From the NCBI GenBank assembly GCA_026419775.2, contig JAOPGA020001630.1, positions 1 through 34,001 of the forward strand: 34,001 nt of DNA. Reading direction: 5' to 3'. This document shows, in pieces, positions 1 to 9,374 of the stretch (the first letter of the stretch is position 1; each line of letters opens with the position of its first letter). The position numbers and the translations under genes were made by a program. The notes beneath the pieces were generated by a model. It worked only from the letters and a program-made list of their open reading frames with translations, did no database searches and was not told the origin of the DNA. The DNA comes from Acrasis kona. Taxonomy: Eukaryota > Heterolobosea > Eutetramitea > Acrasida > Acrasidae.

Positions 1-1248
1 TATGAGTCTGTTTGCATACGAGATGGAGTAGAGGATTTATTTCGACAACTTCCACATAACTCCCATTTTCGCAAACCACTTATAGCAGCAGTAGCATTAT
101 GTTTACCTACTAATGTTGCTGCTCAAGTGTGTAGCACATCAGCTAGCATGGTTAGCCAAGCACGACATATAAATGTGAGAGATACTGAGCTTGTCCAACA
201 ACAATATGCAAGGGATGTTGAACGAGAGAAAATTGATGCAGAAGAGCTAGAGCTTATATGGAATATTGTTGCTGACTTATGCCCTGCACAAAGTGGAGTT
301 GATNGTGAACTCTATTTGCAAAGAATGGAGCGTCAAGAGCTCTATAATCAATACCAAGAGCATCTTGAAATTTATAACTGTCAACATCCTGAGCAAGCTT
401 ATGCTCCACGCTGTGAGCGTGTATTCAATCGTATAGCACATGTTCTACATATTCGTCGATTGAAGAAGTACTGGGGATGGGCAAAATGTCCTCAATGTAG
501 CGAGAATAAGGCAACACAAGAACACCTATTTGGAAAACAACACCAACGAGATGAATATCGGAAAATGTTGGATGAGTTGCTAAAGGGTGATATATTATGG
601 ACGATGGACTATTCAGACCTGCATATTCCAAAGGCAAAAGGTGTCACAATGACCATTACTAACTGTATTTGTGTCAAATATGCCTGGAATTGTGCAGGAA
701 CTATGATTGAGCGAGAATATTTGGACGTAGTGTGTGATAACAAGGATTCAAACAAAAACGATTCGTATTTTACAAAGGCTACGTTTGATAAGCTGTACAG
801 TATGGGTCATCTTGGTCCAAATGGAACAAAAAACATTATATGGACAGATGGTGGCCCAAAACACTTTAAAAATCGATATACCTTCCGATACATGGTTGAT
901 TTCTTTAGGGCACGTAATTTATACGGTGAATGGCACTTTTTTGAATCATTTCATGGTTATTCGTTGTGTGATTCTCATGCTGGAAAAATATCTCAAGCAA
1001 AAACAAGTGCTGAACTCTCAGTAGGATGTATAACAGATGCACATGATCTAGCTGAGTTATTACATTTGAAATTAAGCAATACTTCAGTCATTATACTTCC
1101 AAATGTGGACCGAAGTAATGAAGAGTTTCGTGAGGTTGATGCTCTTGAAGGAATACAGTCATATCGCTTCTTTAGGTTCAGTATTACTGGCATAATATAT
1201 GCACAACAGTATACTAACTATGATGAGCGTAAAACCTTCTATTATTAG
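1..1248 (+). CDS. Transposase-like protein with DDE/RNase H-like motifs, 5' partial
   Basis: The frame is already open at base 1 and runs to TAA at 1246-1248, so the N-terminus lies outside the window. A C-x2-C then H-x4-H cluster (CPQC ... HLFGKQH, about 487-543) looks like a zinc knuckle. Three blocks then follow the usual order of a DDE/RNase H-fold nuclease: WTMDYSDL (about 598-621), IIWTDGGPKHFKN (about 835-873) and ESFHGYSLCDSH (about 943-978). The DGG..HFKN and HG...CD blocks resemble transposase-like ORFs seen in many protist and animal genomes. This is recognition by pattern only. One ambiguous base (304) lies inside. No terminal inverted repeats were found because the left end is missing. 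It may be a complete domain of a mobile element or a domesticated derivative. Confidence 0.55.
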   Translation, partial: YESVCIRDGVEDLFRQLPHNSHFRKPLIAAVALCLPTNVAAQVCSTSASMVSQARHINVRDTELVQQQYARDVEREKIDAEELELIWNIVADLCPAQSGVDXELYLQRMERQELYNQYQEHLEIYNCQHPEQAYAPRCERVFNRIAHVLHIRRLKKYWGWAKCPQCSENKATQEHLFGKQHQRDEYRKMLDELLKGDILWTMDYSDLHIPKAKGVTMTITNCICVKYAWNCAGTMIEREYLDVVCDNKDSNKNDSYFTKATFDKLYSMGHLGPNGTKNIIWTDGGPKHFKNRYTFRYMVDFFRARNLYGEWHFFESFHGYSLCDSHAGKISQAKTSAELSVGCITDAHDLAELLHLKLSNTSVIILPNVDRSNEEFREVDALEGIQSYRFFRFSITGIIYAQQYTNYDERKTFYY

Positions 1249-1419
1249 AAAATTTATTTTTTGTAAGCAGGTTGACCTGTTTTACTCAACTAATACTTAC
1301 TGTCACTGGCTGTAAACTGAGTACTAAACTAGTAATATAACAATAAAACACATGTTATAAGTTCAAGATGACATTTTCTATATTTTACAAAAACAAAATT
1401 CAAGACCAAATTTATTTTT

Positions 1420-2733
1420 TAAAGTAAAGTGTGTCTTTATAAATGACTCTATACAGCCGAAGGCCCGCCTAGCTTGGCGGATTTGATGGCGTGTGTTGCG
1501 CAACACGCGTGCCAGATGGAGTAAGAGGTCTCCATCAAAATAGTTGATATCTTCTTCAACATTGGAGTGGCTTTTTGACTGGTATCTTACTAGAAAAACG
1601 CTTAACTACATCCATACTAGTGTAACCAAGTAGACTAGCATAAATAGTAGCTTTACGCTTGTCAGTCATAGGATGTTCCTCAAAATCAAAACCACTATCC
1701 AGAATTTAAATGAGCCCTTTATAAGTGAACTTGGCAGCATGTTGCTGCGAATCAGTTCATTAATTGATCGCATTGCATCATATGTGTTTGGCAAGTTTCT
1801 GCGACAATTTAAAAGAACATGGGATTGGTCCTCATGTTGCAAACAACACCTTGGGCATTTGGTGTTGATTATTTGATTCTTGTCGTCCCAATACTGCATT
1901 TTAGAGAGTGTGCAGAGTTGATTGGAATGGAGACGGAGGAGGAAGATCTGTTTGGGTCGCGACATAAGGTTGGTGTCGACGCTGGCTTTGATATTATATT
2001 CATCATGGAGAATATTGGCAGTCACTGGCTTTATGAATTATTGTGAATTCTTGATCGCAATCTGGGCATTTTAAAGTCTGTTTTTGGTAGCTATGGTTGA
2101 TGAATTTATCAAGTCTAGCTTTGATCAGATTTTTACTGTGCTTGTTTGGTAGTTTGGTGTTCCAAATATCTTTGGTGTATACAGAATTACCCGATACTTG
2201 TTTAATTGCAGGTTTGTATTCATGTACAATCTCTCTAATTTCTCTTTCATTAGTTCATTTTGTATACGTGTGTGTACAATTTTTTGGATATTGAGACATA
2301 GGTGCCCTTTATAGGTCCAGAAGAAATCTTTGTAGAACTTTCTAATAATAAAAATTAGATCTAATTCCTTCCCATTTTCCCTTCCATCCGCACAAATCTC
2401 ATTGGCTTTGATATTATATTCCCAATCTGAATGACCCTTAATCCAACTAAGAGTTACTTTAATGTTCTTCTTTCTTGCAATATTCCAAAATACTTTCCCA
2501 AGCAACCCGCATTCTTTTGTATTCTCCTTCATTCTACTAGCTGTTTGGTTGTCAACTTTTATGACTAGTTTTGAATTTTTCAGAGTGTTTAACGCAGTAA
2601 TGACTGCCGTCGCCATCTCGGCTAGTGTAGAGCTGGTTGTTCCAGGGATATTGAAACTGACTGCGCCTAATTCGACATTGAGGGCATCCGCAAAGGGTTG
2701 TCTCTTATGCATTGAAGAAATTGCAACAAGCAA
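1420..2733 (-). mobile_element. LINE ORF2 3' end: RNase H plus CCHC knuckle
   Basis: The minus-strand frame 2733-2125 encodes a non-LTR-type RNase H domain. The acidic and histidine positions are visible: TLAEMATAV (Glu), VIKVDNQTA (Asp), SWIKGHSDWEYN (His), then NEICADGREN (Asp). A second frame (2025-1666) carries the C-terminal zinc knuckle CPRC...EDQSHVLLNC. After one more frame change, minus-strand sequence from about 1680 to 1549 reads as a basic tail (TDKRKATIYASLLGYTSMD). The order RNase H, knuckle, tail is that of LINE ORF2. The 3' end fades into an A-rich stretch near 1420. At least two frame breaks separate the parts, so the copy is dead. The matching reverse transcriptase may be the minus-strand piece at 3600-4029, with foreign plus-strand sequence in between. 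Confidence 0.75.
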
Positions 2734-2803
2734 ATATAGACTGAAGAAAATTCAAATTTTTATTTGGTTGATGTAATAACACGAAAGAGCACTACTTTAA
2801 ATT

Positions 2804-3597
2804 TTTCAACGCATACAAGATCCTGGCAGAGACCTCAAAGACATTTAACATCGCAAATTTGAACAACAATGAGGTGAGATTCTTCGTTGATGATGATCAA
2901 TATGAGAGTGCCATCTCTAACCAAGGTGCACTCATCAAATGGCTAATAACCAAGTACAATCTCACCGGTGAATCAAACAAGAAGACCAAAATCACAGCAA
3001 CAGAAAAAATGTCCAAAACTGGTAAACCCTACACTTTGGGTCGCTTGACACTGTGCAAACCCGAAAATAAGGCGAAGCTTGAGGGTAGCTCATAATTCCC
3101 AGTTGGACATTAAAATGACCTTCTGTAAAAAAAGAATGATCAACAACAAAAACAAAAACAACAACAACAACTACATCAACAACAACAAAAACTCCAATAT
3201 ACAGGAAAATGAAGAGTTCATTAGTCTTGTGAACAGAGTGGGGGACTTGGAGATAGGGTTAGGTGAAATCAAAGCCGCAGAACCGGAGACCAGAAAGTCG
3301 AAAAGGTTGTTAGGGAGGTTGCCAAAGTCAGAACCACCCTTCAGGCGCGTATGGACAAGAGCAACGCTGTCAGCCCAATTACTAGCCGCTTTAGGCAAGT
3401 TCAACGGGCCAAACGGAGCCAATCAGGNGAAGTTTGCTCAGGATGAGGAAGAGGCAACCGGGGATGGGAGTGAGATTCCCAAAGGATCATCAAAGAGACC
3501 AAAGAGCAGCAGAGACGACGATGAGTACACTCCAGACAGCGACGATAATGATGTGGATATGTCAATCAATGAGGTGCCAAAAAGAAGCAAGCTCTGA
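2804..3597 (+). mobile_element. LINE ORF1-like fragment (family A)
   Basis: Two plus-strand frames overlap: about 2804-3095 (FNAYKILAETSKTF..., then TGKPYTLGRLTLCKPENKAK) and 3079-3597. The second has an Asn/Lys-rich start, a short coiled-coil-like stretch (SLVNRVGDLEIGLGEIKA), then an acidic tail with RRVWTRATLS and QDEEEATGDGSEI. I call it ORF1-like because it lies in LINE debris, has the small basic-then-acidic make-up of LINE ORF1 proteins, and the stretch 3340-3470 recurs in inverted orientation at 7570-7690 (WTR..., QDEEEVTEDGEEI). An ambiguous base lies at 3428. There is no recognised domain, so a role in RNA binding is inference only. Confidence 0.4.
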
Positions 3598-3599
3598 AA

Positions 3600-4029
3600 A
3601 ATATATCATGGCAATGAACATGTTCTGTTTTCTGCTGAGAGAGTTGATCATTCCATTGTTGAGTGCAGCTGCTAGATCAGCGGTGCTTGCTCCTCTTAGA
3701 AAGCCTCTTTGATTTGGGGATTGTATTTTCATTGTTCCAATTGCGTTAGTTAATCTATTGTTGTAGATCCTTGTGAAGAGTCTATAAATGAGCGGCAGGA
3801 CTGCAATAGGTCGGTAGTTTATGATGTCTAGTCGCTCTTTATAATTTTCAGTTTTTAGAATCAGGGCTACGTATGCCTTTTTGCAATCTGACGGTAGTGT
3901 TTCGTGTCCACATAAGATATTGGTGAAGGAGTNGCATAATACTTTTATGGTGAACGGCCTGGATTTAAGAATTAGATCTTTTGAAATATTCCAACCATCC
4001 ATTCCTGAAGTATTTGTACCGCTTTTACA
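3600..4029 (-). mobile_element. LINE reverse transcriptase N-terminal fragment
   Basis: On the minus strand the frame reads SGTNTSGMDGWN, then FTNILCGHETLPSDCKKAYV, NYRPIAVLPLIYRLFTRIYN and SPNQRGFLRGAST. These are the first reverse transcriptase blocks of non-LTR retrotransposons (the RPI...L region and the Q.GF block). The frame ends before the catalytic YADD block, which is absent. At its 5' side (position 4030) the frame is interrupted by a small insertion with a 16-base target duplication; at its 3' side it meets unrelated plus-strand sequence at about 3600. Codon 3933 holds an ambiguous base. Inference: a 5'- and 3'-truncated LINE copy, perhaps the same one as the RNase H segment at 1420-2733. 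Confidence 0.75.
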
Positions 4030-4286
4030 AAGTGCTACTAAATAAAATAAAATAAAACGGTATACTTTATTAAACTTTGGTGATGAGTCACTAGTAACTC
4101 TTGTCTTTGTCGGGGATATGCATGACCCGTTCACCCCTTCTCCTTGCAGTCTCTGGCAGTCGGAAACAAACCAGGAGATAGTGACTACATTTTGAAGGGA
4201 CCGCACTAGGCAGAGGCTCCTCCAATTTGAACTTGTAGATCACGCGTTTCATCAACATAATTATTCCTCTAAGTGCTACTAAATAA
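4030..4286 (-). mobile_element. Short retroinsertion with 16-bp target duplication
   Basis: The 16 bases AAGTGCTACTAAATAA occur at 4030-4045 and again at 4271-4286, bracketing about 225 bases. The insert's minus strand ends in a (TTTTA)n-like run, just as a target-primed retroinsertion leaves a simple tail next to its target duplication. The insert shares sequence with the plus strand at about 5320-5520: AGGAGCCTCTG, CTGCCAGAGAC, AGGAGAAGGG and CATATCCCCG (CACATCCCCG in the other copy). Both copies also translate alike (LMK..I.K.K.EEPL). It is therefore either a 5'-truncated LINE ORF1/3' end or a SINE that borrows it. It sits within the reverse transcriptase fragment. Confidence 0.65.
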
Positions 4287-4495
4287 GGACGATAAAAAAA
4301 TAAAGCGAAAAGCAGAAAAAGAGTTTGAACTGTTAAAATTAGAAATATTACCAGCTGTGACCTCACCAAAAAAACGAGCAAGAACCACCACCAACAAAAA
4401 GTGAAACTGGAGTAAGTCGCCCCACGCGCGTCCAGCCACTATAAAAGGCCTATGGCCTATCTGTATAAATAAATAAATAAATAAATAAATAAAAA
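4287..4495 (+). mobile_element. LINE 3' end with TAAA-repeat tail
   Basis: The plus strand reads KAEKEFELLKLEILPAV then TSPKKRARTTTNKK and a stop at about 4401, a basic C-terminal tail like that of a LINE ORF2. It is followed by a short 3' UTR with the self-complementary AAAGGCCTATGGCC and a (TAAA)n run at about 4467-4494. A GGCCT...GGCC hairpin plus TAAA repeats is a typical terminus of several non-LTR clades. The piece is strongly 5'-truncated. It is opposite in orientation to the reverse transcriptase fragment just upstream, so two insertions abut or overlap here. Confidence 0.5.
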
Positions 4496-4523
4496 TATAA
4501 TAAAGTTATCAATATGCTTATCA

Positions 4524-5540
4524 GTGGACTTGAAAATCTCTAACACTTCTGCAAGTGATGCACAATCGCCAAATCAACTACTTTGCAAAAGCCCCTTCAA
4601 GACACAGGACAAAGAGAAAGAACAACCAACGAAAGAATACATCATCACATGCGAAATCAAAGGAAACAGAGGCCAAGCCGAAACACTTGTCAAAGAATTC
4701 CAATCCAAACACAACTGTGGCCCCATCACCCTTCAAGACTCAGGAAAGAAGAAAACCTTAGTCTGCGAAGACATCAAGACCCTTATGATTATCACAGAAA
4801 AATAAATCTTAAAATCCAAAGACATGAACTGCCACATCCAACTACAGGGCACCATCCCCATCAACCTCCAAATCGCTATAAAGGAATACAAAAAGGAAAA
4901 CAAAATTGAAGAATCCCCAATTACCATAGACTCGGACCCTGACTCGCCAACTCATTCCGACTACTCAAGCTCCATCTCTACATCCTCCGTAAGAACTCCC
5001 CCCCGAAACTCAAAGAACCAAACCACAAATCAAACACCCTCACCCCCCAAGGATACAACCACCCCATCACCCTCCTTATAACGTCTAAGAACTCCAACAG
5101 TGAAAGCTCAAAAAATCAAAGACGAATCCGACTCTGGCAATCAATCCTCCAAATCTTCCAAATCTTCCAACTCATTTGAAGGCAAAAGAAGAAGAAGAAA
5201 AAAGCAGAAAAAGAACAAAGGCAGCAAAAAAATGGAAGTGTCCCCCTCTACACCCCAGCTCACCATGAAGCAATATTTCCTGATAACATCCGAAAGAATT
5301 GACGAGATTGAAAATCATGTTCGTGGCATGATAGCGTTGATGAAAATAATTATCAACAAGTACAAAGCGGAGGAGCCTCTGGCCAATGCAGGCCTGTTTG
5401 ACCTGCTTTAAGCCTACCTTCGAGGAATAGTCGACCCCTGGTATGATTAAAGCTGCCAGAGACCATTAGGAGAAGGGCGCAACGGCTATGCACATCCCCG
5501 TCGACTACATAAAGTTCTAACCTACTTTAAAAAATCCTCC
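4524..5540 (+). mobile_element. LINE ORF1-like fragments (family B) and 3' region
   Basis: Three short plus-strand frames follow one another: 4524-4805 (IITCEIKGNRGQAETLVKE), 4824-5081 (Ser/Thr/Pro-rich) and 5100-5411 (KGKRRRRKKQKKNKGSKK-like basic block, then a predicted coiled coil ITSERIDEIENHVRGMIALMK). The spacing suggests one decayed reading frame. The last frame's end (EEPLANAG) and the sequence after it, to about 5520, are homologous to the minus-strand insertion at 4046-4270. No catalytic domain is present. ORF1 identity is inferred from composition and neighbours. An A/T-rich tail follows at 5555-5580. Confidence 0.4.
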
Positions 5541-5576
5541 AATAAATTTATACCTTTTTTTATTTTTATTTTTTAT

Positions 5577-6077
5577 TTGTTATTTCAAGGAAAGGATATT
5601 TTTGCCGGTTGTGTTGCTCATATTTTGAATCTAATTGTTGGAGATATCCTAGCGGCGAGATCAGGCTCGCTGAGGAAATTACGGAAGACTGCAAAATATG
5701 TTGCTGCCACAGAAGAGAGAAAGAGGGACTGGGTGTTCTTGTCGGGTCAAAACAAAGGCAAATTTATTCGATATAATGTCAAGAATAGATGGAACTCTGT
5801 GTACAGAATGATAGACGACGGAATTCAATGTAGATCTTTATTTGACAAGTATGTTCGCCTTTATGACAATGTCAAAGAGTATGCCATAAATGACAATGAA
5901 TGGAATAGTTTGTGTCAATTACTCAGAGGTCTTGGTATATTCAACACCGCAACTCTACGTGTATCCAAGAAACTCAACAATATCTCAGATGGTGTCGAGG
6001 TGTTCCAAACAATCAAAGCATTTTATGATGATCTAGACTTGATTAAAGGCAATAGACGCGATCTTCAAATAAGCTAA
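5577..6077 (+). pseudogene. hAT transposase central fragment (copy 1)
   Basis: The frame (the first codons may not be original) carries hAT transposase landmarks: CVAHILNLIVGDIL, the RWNSVYRMIDDGIQ block, EWNSLCQLLRGLGIF and the TATLRVSKK stretch. These are from the RNase H-like core between the first catalytic aspartate and the insertion domain. It lacks the BED zinc finger, the start and the C-terminal dimerisation region. The end of this frame (VEVFQTIKAFYDDL) appears equivalent to the start of the next hAT frame (PLYYEMFGFLNN at 6740-6790). The two are therefore overlapping homologues from two elements, not halves of one. Confidence 0.7.
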
Positions 6078-6523
6078 AATACTTTCTTACAATAGATGAA
6101 GAAGTATTAGACTTGTGAAGTTGTTTTTGGTCACGGGTGATTACAAAAGGTGATGTTATGCACAAGGATGGAGATAATGCACAACAAAAGAATAAGTGCG
6201 AAAAAAAGATACCTTCTTATTCAAAAATGCGACCAATGCTAAGAAAAGAGCTTTTTATGCCCATTGTGCATCAAAACATTTAAAAATCACACAAATTTCA
6301 TGATCATTGGAGAACACACCTTGGAAACTGCACAATATGTAACCAACACTCTGCTGATTTTGAGCACTGCATCGATCACTTCACAGAAACTTCAATTAAT
6401 CACAAGCCGCAGACAATAGCAACGCAACGCGCACAGATTTTGGAGAATGTACAAAATTTGCCGGACTTTTTGAAGGTGGCGCTGATTTTGTTGACGAAAC
6501 TGTGCCAAGAATGCCAGTGTGGT
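6078..6523 (+). other. Gap between the two hAT copies; possible zinc-finger remnant
   Basis: There is no convincing gene. From about 6304 to 6527 one plus-strand frame is open and reads NCTICNQHSADFEHCIDH, a C-x2-C...H-x3-H arrangement, then a helical stretch (NLPDFLKVALILLTKL) to a stop that overlaps the left inverted repeat of the next element. It could be a BED-type finger remnant. Confidence is low. Confidence 0.25.
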
Positions 6524-7569
6524 TAGAGCACCTTAGGGATGGGATCAATCCGTATATCCTATCCCATCCGCTACAATTATGGTTGTTTTGGGATTGTAGG
6601 ATGCGGATAGGATTTTTGTAAAGACGGATTATCCCATCCGTGATGATCCACGGATGTATCCCAAGGATTGAATCAAGATATACTTGTTCTCAGGAGGACT
6701 AGTAAAACCAAATTACCGAAGAATGAAAGCCCACAACCTTCATTTACCCTGCCGCTTTATTATGAAATGTTTGGTTTTCTCAATAACATCCGAGATCGAC
6801 TACCTCCATATCAGGACATGGATGACATTATAGTTGCAGTGGTTTCAGAAGGTCTAGTGCATTTTAACAAGTACAAAACAAAGGCGGATGGAAACGACAC
6901 GTACTTTATAGCTTGCATCCTTGATCCTCGGTTTAAAACAACATTCCTGCACAATCATTTGGAGCATGATGTTGCGGATAACATTTGCAGTGTAATGAGG
7001 AGTAAATTAAAAGAACAATATCCTGCGCCACCACAAACACAAACACAGCCTACGGGAAATAGCATACTTTCAAGAATAACCAGAGTAACAAACAACACTC
7101 GTAAATCGGACATTGATGTATACTTTGATACTCCAGTGATAGAGTTGGATGAATCAAGTCTAGAAACCTTTGATTTGATAGGATGGTGGAGAGATCATCA
7201 ACGTGACTTTCCACTTTTGGCACGCGCAGCACGAGACTATCTTGCTATCCCATTGTCGTCAATAGATGCTGAGAGGCTATTTAGTAAAAGTTCAGATGTC
7301 ATTAGCTCAAAAAGATATTCACTACATGCTGAGACAATTACCAGTTTAATGATGTCAAAATCACACTATGACCAATAATAAATATTCTTTTATGCTCTAA
7401 TTGTTCTTTGTTATACCTTCATCCCTCTTTACAACCATCCGCGGATTATCCGGATACAGCGGATTTAAAACGGATTTTCAATCCTCTTGATTTTATGAAC
7501 GGATACGGATACGGATGGGATTGTTACAATAATCCGTATCCTATCCCATCCCATCCGTGAGGTGCTCTA
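6524..7569. mobile_element. hAT element bounded by terminal inverted repeats (copy 2)
   Basis: TAGAGCACCT begins at 6524 and its complement AGGTGCTCTA ends at 7569. Both are followed inward by GGATGGGAT-type repeats. Multiple subterminal ATCCGTATCC/GGATACGGAT motifs lie at about 6540-6660 and 7430-7555, as in many hAT elements. The 1,046-base element encloses only the C-terminal part of a transposase (6668-7378), so it is an internally deleted, non-autonomous copy. Flanking 8-base target duplications are not visible (AGTGTGGT left, TGGATCTC right), implying decay or a rearranged end. The right flank is a family A ORF1-like fragment. Confidence 0.7.
6668..7378 (+). CDS. hAT transposase C-terminal part with hATC dimerisation domain
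   Basis: This 236-codon frame lies inside the inverted-repeat-bounded element. The first half has ACILDPRFKTTFL, the conserved hAT LDPR.K block. The C-terminus has the dimerisation signature: DLIGWWRDHQRDFPLLARAA, DYLAIPLSSIDAERLFSKSS and ITSLMMSKSHYD. The N-terminal BED finger and the first catalytic acidic residue are missing, so it cannot act as a full transposase. The ATG at 6668 is simply the first available. The intact frame over 236 codons suggests a fairly recent copy or conservation of the domain. Confidence 0.75.
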   Translation: MNQDILVLRRTSKTKLPKNESPQPSFTLPLYYEMFGFLNNIRDRLPPYQDMDDIIVAVVSEGLVHFNKYKTKADGNDTYFIACILDPRFKTTFLHNHLEHDVADNICSVMRSKLKEQYPAPPQTQTQPTGNSILSRITRVTNNTRKSDIDVYFDTPVIELDESSLETFDLIGWWRDHQRDFPLLARAARDYLAIPLSSIDAERLFSKSSDVISSKRYSLHAETITSLMMSKSHYDQ

Positions 7570-7695
7570 TGGATCTCCTCCCCATCTTCTGTTACCTCTT
7601 CCTCATCCTGATCAAACTTTGCCTGATGATCCGCATTGTTTGGCAGACAGTGCTTCACTCTTGTCCATACACTTCTATAAGGTGAGTCAAATGAC
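7570..7695 (-). repeat. Second copy of the family A ORF1-like stretch
   Basis: The minus strand here matches the plus strand at about 3335-3470. Shared runs include ATGGACAAGAG, AAGTTTG.TCAGGATGAGG and AAGAGG.AAC. Both translate to WTR..., then K/QDEEE.T.DG.EI. This ties the region to the LINE debris at 2.8-3.6 kb. The segment is cut off on its left by the hAT inverted repeat at 7569. Confidence 0.6.
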
Positions 7696-7798
7696 AGCGC
7701 TGTTGAGCAAAAGAGAATCTGATATCACCAGAAGAGCCTCGATTTGATTGGGACTTGGAGAGGAAGAAAAAGATTGTAAAAGGGGATCAAGTTGACCT

Positions 7799-8473
7799 CA
7801 TGGTGGGTGATGTGTACACGTGTACAGTTTGCAGTTAGNGTTCACTGGAAGTCTATACCACGACTACCTCCATTAGAATATAATCATGGGTGACACAACA
7901 ATCACTGGAAGACATTAATAAATAGTCTACCTCCACAAACAACGATTACTTTCTTTTCAATAATGGGTGATTCAATCACTGGAAGTCCATACCACGACTA
8001 CCTCCATTAATAATTATTAGATTCATACACAATAATAAACATAGGTACTGACATAAAATGGATAGCCGAACCAAATTTAATAGCAGGGACAGGCCCTGCA
8101 CTCAGGTAGCTGTCCGCTACGCCGACATCGACCATCGATTGTTAAGATACATTTAGTAACATAACACATCAAGACAGGATGTCCTAGAACAGGATATATT
8201 TGGAAGTAGGGCATCATTTACCTTTATCAACGTGCTTGACCGGTAGTATATATTAATGTATTTAATTTGTGTCTTTGTCTCAAATAGGAGGTAGACTAAA
8301 GTCTTCCAGTGGGATTATATTGTATGAGTGTCACCCATGAATGATCTAATGGAGGTAGACTGTTTAGTAGAGTCTCCCAGTGTACACTAACGTGTCACCC
8401 ATGATGATATATTCTAATGGAGGTAGACTGAAGTCTTCCAGTGAACACTGTAATTATACACACCACCCTATGT
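7799..8473. mobile_element. Foldback-like element with long arms made of short repeats
   Basis: The left arm (7799-8008) and right arm (8287-8473) are inverted copies. Each contains three repeats built from the modules TCACTGGAAG, (A/C)TACCTCCATTA and ATCATGGGTGACAC, in mirror order. The outer ends also match: GGTGGGTGATGTGTAC at the left, and the complement of ACACCACCCTATG at the right. The ~280-base centre (8009-8286) has no coding potential but holds a GCAGGG/CCCTGC hairpin at about 8086-8102. Long inverted arms composed of short internal repeats are the hallmark of foldback elements. No protein or target duplication was found. An ambiguous base lies at 7839. Confidence 0.6.
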
Positions 8474-8513
8474 ACATACACGTCATCTACTCAACCATGT
8501 TTTACAAAGATTT
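8306..8513 (+). repeat. 208-bp direct duplication, copy 1
   Basis: This begins in the right arm of the foldback-like element (CCAGTGGG) and continues past its end through CATCTACTCAACCATG to ACAAAGATTT. It matches 9375-9582 base for base apart from a handful of substitutions and no obvious net length change. It includes two of the three arm repeats. Confidence 0.85.
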
Positions 8514-8554
8514 GATAGATACACAAGGAAACTTTAGATTGAATCGAAATCCAT

Positions 8555-8908
8555 TTATTCTTGTTTCTTCTCAGCTCTTTCTCCCCTCATTATACGAAGA
8601 CTCTGATTTGCCCTGTTGAGAGACTCAAGGTTGGCACTATTTGCTGCTTGTAGTTGCCTATCTTTTTCTTTCAGGTCTTTGATTTTCTTGTTCTTCTTGC
8701 TCTTAGTTTTTTTGAGTTTGATATTTAAACCCTTAATGATGTCTCTCAACTCTTTGTTTTCGTCATTGAGCTCTTTATTTTCGTCATTGAGCTTTTCATA
8801 GGCCCTTCTCAACTCTAATAGTTCTTGCCTGATTTCCAAGAGCTGGTCCTCGGTACTCTTTTCTTTCGATGCGCCAGTTCCTTTCTGATATAGTGTGCAA
8901 ATTGTCAT
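8555..8908 (-). CDS. Small coiled-coil protein, 117 aa
   Basis: A complete frame with ATG at 8906-8908. After a short polar start the protein is almost entirely a predicted coiled coil: LLEIRQELLELRRAYEKL, two tandem LNDENKE units (a 21-base DNA duplication), then a Lys-rich stretch and a basic C-terminus. The heptad pattern is clear, but no family is recognised. It lies between the two 208-base direct repeats, so it may have been carried along with the duplicated segment or be part of an undescribed element. There is no catalytic motif. Confidence 0.5.
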   Translation of the reverse strand: MTICTLYQKGTGASKEKSTEDQLLEIRQELLELRRAYEKLNDENKELNDENKELRDIIKGLNIKLKKTKSKKNKKIKDLKEKDRQLQAANSANLESLNRANQSLRIMRGERAEKKQE

Positions 8909-9374
8909 ATTGAAAAGTAGTAGTTGAGTAGGTTTTAATTAAGTATAGTGGTTAGTAAAAGTACATGAAAAATTCATACAATGATGTTTGGTAAGAGTGT
9001 GCTCATAGTGTTTGCAAATGAATGAAATGTGACATATGTGGCATTTCAAAGACGACATTTCATCTGTCATGTAAAACATTAAAGGTTGACCAATATTTAT
9101 AAGAATCTTACTGTACATTGAGCGCAGCCTTTAGGCGAAGCGGAAACATTGGATTGATTTGATTCTAGGGCTTCGTAACGAATATTCGAATGGCTATTCG
9201 TATATTAATACAAATAAATACGAATACGAATAATTCTTTTACAATGGTTTGTTTTGTTGAACTCTCACAGGCATTTAAAAGTAGGACAAAAGCAAAATTA
9301 GCAGAGTCCGCTCTTATAAATAAATATGCCATCAAGGTACTCAATGGGGAGAATATTACCTTATTAAACAATTA
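8909..9374. other. Gap with a possible solo hAT end
   Basis: No gene is seen. At 9165-9235, TAGGGCTTCGTAACGAAT is followed by several ATTCG/CGAAT repeats, the usual make-up of a hAT terminal and subterminal region. I could not find a partner end. The rest is AT-rich without a convincing frame. Confidence 0.25.

Noticed and set aside
4467-4494. TAAA tract considered as an independent microsatellite
   Set aside because: Its position after a LINE-like C-terminal frame and hairpin explains it as a retroelement tail.
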